DNA of 64,000 nucleotides from Sophora flavescens. Taxonomy: Eukaryota > Streptophyta > Magnoliopsida > Fabales > Fabaceae. Below, piece by piece: positions 56,898 through 64,000 of the stretch. The stretch covers positions 54,763,196 to 54,827,195 of the forward strand of contig CM061063.1 in the NCBI GenBank assembly GCA_030762895.1. Direction: 5' to 3'. The first letter of the stretch is position 1. The number at the start of each line of letters is the position of its first letter. A model generated the notes under the pieces. The model worked only from the letters and a program-made list of their open reading frames with translations. It had not been told where the DNA came from and searched no databases. The position numbers were made by a program, and so were the translations under genes.

Positions 56898-59800
56898 TGT
56901 AACACTCCGATTTTTCACCGCTTTCTAATATCGGAAATTTATATAAATACGTCTATATTTTTATCTGAGACTTAGAAAATTATTTTGATTAAACCGAAAC
57001 CTTATTTACACTCTACTTAACGGTAGAGAGTTATGATTAAAATTTAGGTTGAAAAGTCAGGTGAAACTCGGTTTGTGAATTCACTGACAGTGTATTTATA
57101 TTGATCAGAAGACCTAATTTTGACTCGTGAATAAAATACTTAAGGTTTTTATTTAATTTCCAATGACTTTGGTATTTTATTCGGGTGATATATTAAATCG
57201 GGGAAACAACGGAGCTGAATACGGGATTTTCGAGACCCGCTAACGGATAATACCAATTAGTCACACAAGGTGACTCACCCATGTGAAGTCATAAATGTGA
57301 GCACATGGTCATGATGGAAAATTAAGTTGAAATTGCATTTTAGTCCTTAATCTTTCATAATTTGCAAATTGGTCCTTAATTGATTTTGCACTTTGGTCCT
57401 TAAGTGGAAAAGTTTTCTTACACTCCAATCCCTCCATCCTCACGGCCACAACCCTTTAAATACATCCTCCATCACCTCATTTTCTTCCTATTTCAAAACT
57501 TGTCTCTTAAACACATAAGAACACTTAAGAAGTCCATTGATTTTGCCTTGCACTTGGATCATCACTCACTTCCTTCAAGCTTCAAGAGGTAAAACCTCGC
57601 CATCTTGTTCATCTAAGTCTTGTTCTTCATCAAGTTTATGCCATGATCATCATTTGAAATTCCTAGATCTAGAACTTTGGAAATCCCTAGAAAATTTTAG
57701 AAAAATCCTATGATCATGAAACCAATTTCTATGATCTTGTAATCATCTCTATATTGTATATCTAGAAGCATGAGATCAAACAAAATTTATATTCTTAAGT
57801 TCCAAGTTTGACCGAACCTATGGGTAATAGGAGAAAAGATGTTTTGTTTCAACTTTTCAAGTATGACACTTGTTTTGATCTAATGAATACCTATTATAGT
57901 TAAATCCAAGAGCTTGATGATTTTAAAAATCCCTAGCGTATTTTATGAAGCAAGGCTGAAACCTTAAGTTCATGGATTGAATGAGTTTTGTTTCAATTTT
58001 TGAAATAGAACAATTGATTTAAGCTTTTCAATACCTATAAGTGTTGAATCCAAAAGATAGAAATCAAATAAAATTCCTAGCCTATTTTACTATTGTTGAC
58101 CGAAACTCTAACTATTTGGGTTAGATGAGTTTTTGATTCAATCTTTGTCAAGTGACAATTGATTATGTATCTCTAATACTTAAGGATCATGAATCCAAGA
58201 GTTTGTAAAATTTGGACACCTCTAGCCTATTAATCCTATCGGCCGAACCCTAGTCACGAGAACTAGGTGATTTTTGTTGTTTCATTTGGTTGATTTTGTT
58301 ATGATTTGTATGTGAAGGATTAGTTGTGGTTGTTGTGCGAAGTTGTGTGTAGAAGCAGAATTTTCGAGAAGAAATTTCAAAGAGGAAACTGTAACTTCAA
58401 GAGGTAAGGGGAGTACCTGAGGGGTTTTTCCGATAGCTATATGTTACTAGTTGTCGTCTGTATAATTTATTTGGTGTGTTTATTATTTTATGTAGTTTAA
58501 AATTATCTGTTTTGCAATTATCTGCTTTTAATCGGTTATCTGCATTTAATTGTTACAACATTTTAATGCATGTCATAAATTGTTCTATTTGCTATATTAT
58601 TGGCATGAACTTATTGTTGATGTTAATTGTGGATTGAAAAGCCTGACAGTGGTCAGTGCTCAATTAATTACGAGGTTAAAAACATTAAAAAAAATTCTAT
58701 GTAATAATGAATTTTAATTGATATAAAATAGTAATATAATATTACTTAATTATTTGGTTGGTTGAAAATGAGAAATAGTTGAAAATAATATTATTTTAAT
58801 GATTTACCGGCGTAAGAGTGTTTTATGAGTTACAGTAAGGACGTAACTGTGAAAGTATTTTTAGTACTGCTAATTTTTACGTAAGAAATTTATAAAAATT
58901 AGAAAATGTTATTATAAAAAAACTAAGTTTCAAAAATAATTTTATTATGGTGTTGGGAAAAATATTTTACTAGAAAAGTCAAATTTTGACTAAAAACGTT
59001 TTTAAAACATCAAGCGACGAACAATTCTGATAACGTTTACGGAAAGCATTATTAAAAGCAGCAACATTTGTTAAAACGGAGAATTAATCTCAAAACGGTA
59101 TTTTTTTGGAACTAAGGTTCGAAGTAAATATTTTTAGAAGAAAATGAGTTTTAAGTGATTTAATGATTTTATAAACGAATTTCCAACATAAAAGGATTTT
59201 CTGTAAACTAGTTTTATACAATGGTGTTATTTCCAACAACTTGGATAAGTTGTGGAGTTTTTTTTGGATTTATGTTTCACATAACGAAAATGGTTTTAAA
59301 GGGATAAACGAACCTAGTGGCCGAGATGTCGGGGTTCTAGTGTTCTATGGTATGGATTGTGTGTCCTAAAGATGAAGTTATGGACTATTTGTCCTATAAA
59401 CGTTATATAAGTTTTGTGCTTTATAATCTATGAACCTAAGACTGAATGTATCAGTCTAGATTTTGTGATTTGCACATTTGTACTTTGAGTCTTTTTTATT
59501 GGAATGATTGATAAACTTAAATGTTTAAACATTTGATTGGTCGTGAGTCTTTGAGCTCCGACAAGGAAAGAATGAACACAAAGAAAAATGACTAGAAACA
59601 AAATGTTTTACATTTGCATTTGTGGCAGACGTGCCTGATGTTGTGTCGTGAGACCTTTATGGACAAGGTATCATGTGACGTTGCACATTGTACCTTGATG
59701 GACAATAAAACCATGTGACGTTGATCATTGTGTCTTGAGTTGGACAATGGTATCATGGAAAATTGACGTGACGTTGTGCCTAATATATTTGGCAATCGAG

Positions 59801-60540
59801 ATTGATCAACTCATTTTAGTGGCGTTGGGATCTCCGGAGATTAAGTACAAAGTTTTAGATGACGAATATTGAAGTGTTATGCATTGTTTTAAAAATGACG
59901 ATGACTGTCGGGTATCAAACCCTTTGATAAACTATCTGTTTATTTTTTATTGTTGATGTTATTATAACTATATATGTTATGTGTTGTTTTGTGTGTCGCG
60001 CATGTAGTTATTGTTTTAAAATCTATATATTGGTTCTCACCCTTGCGTTTATCTGTTCGTCTTGTTTTTCTGTTGTACCTTGGTACATGAGTACAGATGT
60101 TGCAGAGGAATTCCTTAAGTCACTCGGAGACTTAAGTTCGGATTGCGGGAAGAGATGTGTGATCATAGGGATGATCACGGGAGCTTATCAGTGAGTGTTT
60201 TGTAGAGCGACCAGCTTAGGTTTGTGTTTGAGGATATATGTTTTAAAAAAAAAGTTTAGTACGTGGGTCTTAATAGTTTTCATATAGTTTATAAGAAAAA
60301 CTTGTACGTTGTGGACAATTTGTTTATAAGTAAAATTGGTATACGTGTGTTGTCGGGTATAGTGTAAAGGTATCGTTTTTGTCACGTACATCATGTTATT
60401 TCGAAGTGATAAGAAGAAAAATTGTTGACACCCATATTTTTCTGACTTAAAGTAAATCAATTTCCGAAAGCAACCAGCAAATTTCTTTTTAATTTATTTC
60501 CGCACGTGTTCAAAAAGTAATGCCCAAGGGGGGTGTTACA
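56898..60540 (+). repeat. Long LTR of a chromovirus-type Gypsy element
   Basis: 3643 bp with perfect inverted termini TGTAACAC and GTGTTACA, followed three bases later by a primer site. This length, the TGTAACACTCCG start and the GGGTGTTACA end fit Tekay/Del chromoviruses (family knowledge). It is inserted in the CACTA transposase gene. No 3' LTR is present. No open frame inside is credible. Confidence 0.75.
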
Positions 60541-60752
60541 GAATGGTATCAGAGTTGGTCGAGTCTTTCGGGAACTTTGGGGAATAGGTCTGTTATGTTT
60601 TTGTTGTGTGATCTCTGGTTGGACCTTGCTTGATTTGTTTCCCTGTCGAAACAATGTATGATAGTACATAAGCTTTGTTTTGATAGGTTTTGAGGTAGTC
60701 AAGACCTTGTGAGAATCTATGAACAGTAGTTGGTACATTGGCATGGGAGCCT
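60541..60752 (+). other. Primer site and short internal stub of the chromovirus-type element
   Basis: TGGTATCAGAGT at 60544-60555 matches the tRNA-iMet site except its last base. About 200 bp of leader follow, then host sequence. The element was therefore truncated just downstream of its 5' LTR and is not a solo LTR. Confidence 0.7.
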
Positions 60753-60818
60753 TAGCTATTAGGTATCCATTACGTCTTAATATTTCGCTATTTTTTCCAT
60801 TGTCTTCATTGCAAATAT
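60753..60818 (-). repeat. Inverted copy of 55223-55287
   Basis: ttagctattaggtatccatt through attgtcttcattgcaaat is the reverse complement of the host segment at 55223-55287, with about one mismatch. It directly adjoins the MITE at 60819. Confidence 0.8.
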
Positions 60819-61305
60819 GGCTCTGTTTGACAAAAATAGCTGATAAGCTAGCTGATAACTGATATGTTAATTTTAGCCGATAGCTGATAACCGGAAAGCT
60901 GGCAGATTGAATGTGAAGTGTTTGGTAAAATTAGCGGTTGAACTAACTTATTAATATAAAATGACATAGAATGACATATTTATGATATGCATGGTAAAGT
61001 GGGAATTCATTAAATGAATGAGAGTAAAATCGAGAGAAAATTCAATAAGCTATAAGCTATGAGCTATAAGCTAAATAAATTAGCTTATGAAGAAAAGCTA
61101 TAAGCTAATAAGATAAGCTTGTTTACCAAATACCTCTATTTTAGTCAAACGAGCTTATAAGGTAGTCAAATAAGCTATAAGCTAGCTTATTGGTCTTGCT
61201 AATCATAGCCCAACTAGCTTTTCAGCTATCAACTATCAGCTAAAAATTAGCTTATCAACTATCAGCTATCAGCAAGTTTATCAGCTATTTTTCCCGAACA
61301 GAGCC
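60819..61305. mobile_element. hAT-like MITE
   Basis: 487 bp with long inverted termini: GGCTCTGTTTGACAAAAATA on the left and the complement GGCTCTGTTCGGGAAAAATA on the right. The interior is full of agcttat/ataagct repeats. No coding capacity. Flanking 8-mers do not match (gcaaatat, taaacctc), consistent with the rearranged junction. Confidence 0.75.
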
Positions 61306-61372
61306 TAAACCTCCTAGATAAAAAAAATGATTAATATTCAATTTTACTTTTAGAAATGTATAGTAACCAACA
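61306..61372 (+). repeat. Direct copy of 55286-55351
   Basis: taaacctcctagataaa through tagtaaccaac repeats the host segment next to the CACTA left end with a few differences. Confidence 0.8.
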
Positions 61373-62523
61373 TAGTACGACCCGTTCGAATGTATGGATA
61401 TACTGCTAGTTATTAGGAAAGAAAAAAAAGGTAATAGATGGACTCTATAAATAATATTTGGTTTATCGGTCTTGGCTAATCTTCTCCCCGTTCAAAACTA
61501 ATTGTGAAAGAGAAATGTTTAGAAATTAGACTTCTTGTGTTTTGAGGCTAAATTCATGTTATTAAAAAAAAAATATTGGATGCTTTGGATTGGTGAGGAG
61601 ACTGAGACGAAACCTCTTTCTAATTTTTACTCTAAGGTGATGTTTGGTAATTTGGATGTTTTATTTTCAGGCAAACTATATTTTTGGGAATCACATTCTC
61701 GGGTATAGAGTTTTCACACATTCACACATAAGAATAAAGTTTTCCCAAGTTTATAAATATCATTTACTAATTTTATTCCCGAGAATCTTTTATGTCTGGG
61801 AATAAATTTTTAAAACTTATACCAAACATGAGAAACTTTTATTCACATGTCAATATTCCCGAGAATTTTTTTTAAAAAATTGTAACAGGCGCTACCCTAA
61901 CTTAACATTTTCTTTTTAATTTTTTTGGGCCTGATCGTGTACTTTTTACTAAACTTAAAGATATCTTGTGAATTGTGATAATTTTGGATCGGGCAACAAA
62001 TAATTGCTAGCCCAATAGATCCTTTAAATTGTTTATGTCACTCACTGCATGAACCAATACAAAATACTAGTAAAGTCTATTTTCTATTGATATATTAAAA
62101 TTTAAAAATATAGATACAGTTTCTGTAAAGTGAATAGGTAGTACGTACATATTTTTATATCATTTAATTAGTAGAATTTTCAATACATTTTTATCAAGGA
62201 AGATCATTTTGAGTAATATTTTTCCCATGTCTTAAAATCACCAAGATTATGAAAAGTCATTTTGAGAGGCTTTCTGGTGAGATGTGACATAAGAGGTTAG
62301 GAATACGAGATGGGAAGATAGAATGGAAAATATTTATGATCCTTGAGAATGGTGGCTTAAGTTTCCAAAATAATCGGCAAAGGAAAAAAAAAACCTTCAC
62401 AACTCATCTCAAAAAAGTAACTAGTAGGGGTATTCAAGCACTATCACGCACCACTGACTCATCCCGACCCGAACCTAGTTTCAACGGGTTCATAATTTAG
62501 AAATCTGACCATATGTGTTTTCG
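61373..62523. other. AT-rich host sequence, possible MITE at 61634-61836
   Basis: No gene seen. Short inverted matches (tgatgtttggtaa near 61635, ttataccaaacatga near 61821) and repeated cccgagaat/attctcggg motifs suggest an old MITE, but no target duplication supports it. Confidence 0.3.
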
Positions 62524-63285
62524 GGCTCGTATGGTGGTCAGTATAAGAGAGATATGATATGATAAGTTATCATATCCTGTCTGAAACTATTGTTTGGTGA
62601 GCCAGCAGGATAGGATAAATCAATCCTGTCTCCTATCCTATTTTGTCAATCTAGTTAAAATTCTATCCTGAGGAGGGAGCTGGGTTAGAACTCAACAGGA
62701 TGTGATAAGGTAATTTAAAGTATAATAAAGTATAAAAAAAATGTATACATAAAATAATTAAAGTATAATAAATTATAATATGGTTACCGAAAAAGATATA
62801 ATAAAACATAAAATAATTAAAATATTAAAAATTATTATTTCTTCTCACAATGCTAATTTTGTTACTTTATATTATTTTTAAAAACTGAAAAATAAATAAA
62901 AATATTCTAATAATTTAACTATATGTAAAGTAAAAACTAAAAATGAATATTTAAAATTATAAAAAAATTAATTTAAGTTAAACAATATTTTAAAAAATTT
63001 AAATATTATATGTAATTTTATCACAAGGACAATTTTGTCTTTTTATATAATCTTAAAAAATGGAAATTATAAAAAAAAACTAAAATCTAATAAAATATGA
63101 AAACATTCCGAACAAGAACGAAAATTTTAAAATTTATGCTAAAATTACAATGCTATTCAGTTGGTTATCTGGTGGACACCAAACGTCGGATAGGATAACA
63201 GCTTATCCTGCTCATATCCTATCCTACTCCTATCCTGCTCCCTTATCCTATCTGCCCCTATCATATCCTGACCACCAAACGAGCC
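62524..63285. mobile_element. MITE-like element with 22-bp inverted termini
   Basis: 762 bp from GGCTCGTATGGTGGTCAGTA to the complement of GGCTCGTTTGGTGGTCAGGA (20 of 22 terminal bases agree). Both ends carry many tatcct/aggata motifs; the middle is extremely AT-rich. No coding capacity and no clear target duplication. Confidence 0.7.
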
Positions 63286-64000
63286 TTTCATGTCAAGTTT
63301 AGGTTATATTTTGAGAGTCATCTCCCAACCCGATATGATGTTCCACATTTTTGTAAACTTTTTATTTTTATAATAACTATATATAAATAATCATACTTTT
63401 TGACTTAAATCAATAACGTTTTCCGTAACATGATGATATATTTATATTAATATTAAAATATATATTGTAAAATATATCTTAGTTTTATTTTATACTTATT
63501 TAAAATTATGATTTAACTATACATAATATTAACCTTTATATCAACATATTAGGTTGACTCGATTCCGCTCCAAACACTATTGAATCATGATCAGGCCTAA
63601 AAATATAACTGTAATAAGATATCGAATTAGGTTTGGATCAAGCTAAATGGATCCATGAACAATCCTAAAATGAACATAGCGACCGCCTCCCCTAGATTCA
63701 AAGGCGCATCGATATTGATTTTTAAGAAACTTGTTAATATTTTATTTTTAAAACTAGTATTAGTCTTTTTTTTAAATGATTACCTGAATAGCAAGATAAT
63801 TAATTAGCATCATTTTAAAAATTCTATCATTTATTGAAAAAGACATTTTGATTCACCTTCAAACATATATATAAGAATATTGTGACTTTGTGAGTCTGTT
63901 CAAATATATGCACATCTTGTTTTCTGAAAAACGATGGGCTGCCTTAAGTTTCGGCAGTGTAACCCTACCAATGTTGCAAATATAGAAAGACTAATGATAT
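63286..64000. other. AT-rich host sequence without visible gene
   Basis: Nothing beyond low-complexity AT stretches is recognised on either strand. Confidence 0.4.

Noticed and set aside
56898..60540. Plain host intergenic DNA with small ORFs
   Set aside because: Perfect inverted termini, a following primer site and the cut transposase gene show it is one long LTR.
60541..60752. Solo LTR for the 56898 element
   Set aside because: A primer site and about 200 bp of leader follow the LTR, so internal sequence remains and the element is truncated instead.

Overview
This window is repeat-rich nuclear DNA from a flowering plant. The evidence is nested LTR retrotransposons, a tRNA-derived SINE inside a GT-AG intron, a plant-type C2H2 gene, a CACTA DNA transposon and an endogenous plant pararetrovirus. 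A dicot, perhaps a legume, fits the large Ogre-like element, but the species cannot be fixed from the sequence.

1-26121 is an array of rearranged endogenous pararetrovirus copies (Caulimoviridae, best match florendovirus-like). The viral unit reads: leader with TATA box, tRNA-iMet primer site (PBS), ORF1 (movement protein - coat/zinc knuckle - protease - RT - RNase H), then ORF2 (unknown function) overlapping the ORF1 stop by ATGA. Copy A (1-4678, minus) is cut by the window edge. Copy B (about 4700-13814, minus) is a whole unit of about 7.6 kb carrying a 1.43-kb solo LTR. Copies C' and C (14203-22373, plus) meet copy D (22541-25836, minus) across a telomere-like filler. A leader fragment that resembles minus-strong-stop cDNA closes the array at a (TA)13 tract. 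The inverted arrangement predicts double-stranded RNA. Many frameshifts between copies lie at CAG/CTG trinucleotides, so some apparent breaks may be sequencing artefacts.

26147-30077 holds the only clear host gene. It has two exons and encodes a C2H2 zinc finger protein with a PARP-fold-like C-terminus. A SINE with a 12-bp target duplication lies in its intron.

30078-54234 is a Ty3/Gypsy Tat/Ogre-like element: 2.67-kb LTRs, an extra ORF1, gag, protease with a G-patch-like segment, a candidate 240-nt intron, RT, two RNase H domains, integrase, and a 3' region made of hairpin-forming 43-49-bp tandem repeats. Its gag is split by a 5.7-kb non-autonomous LTR element (36747-42431, TSD ACACC). Its coding frames are broken by stops, many explicable as C-to-T changes.

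54235-64000 is transposon debris: a CACTA left end with a transposase fragment cut by a 3.6-kb chromovirus-type LTR, several MITE-like elements, and a host segment present twice, partly inverted. No non-transposon gene is visible there.
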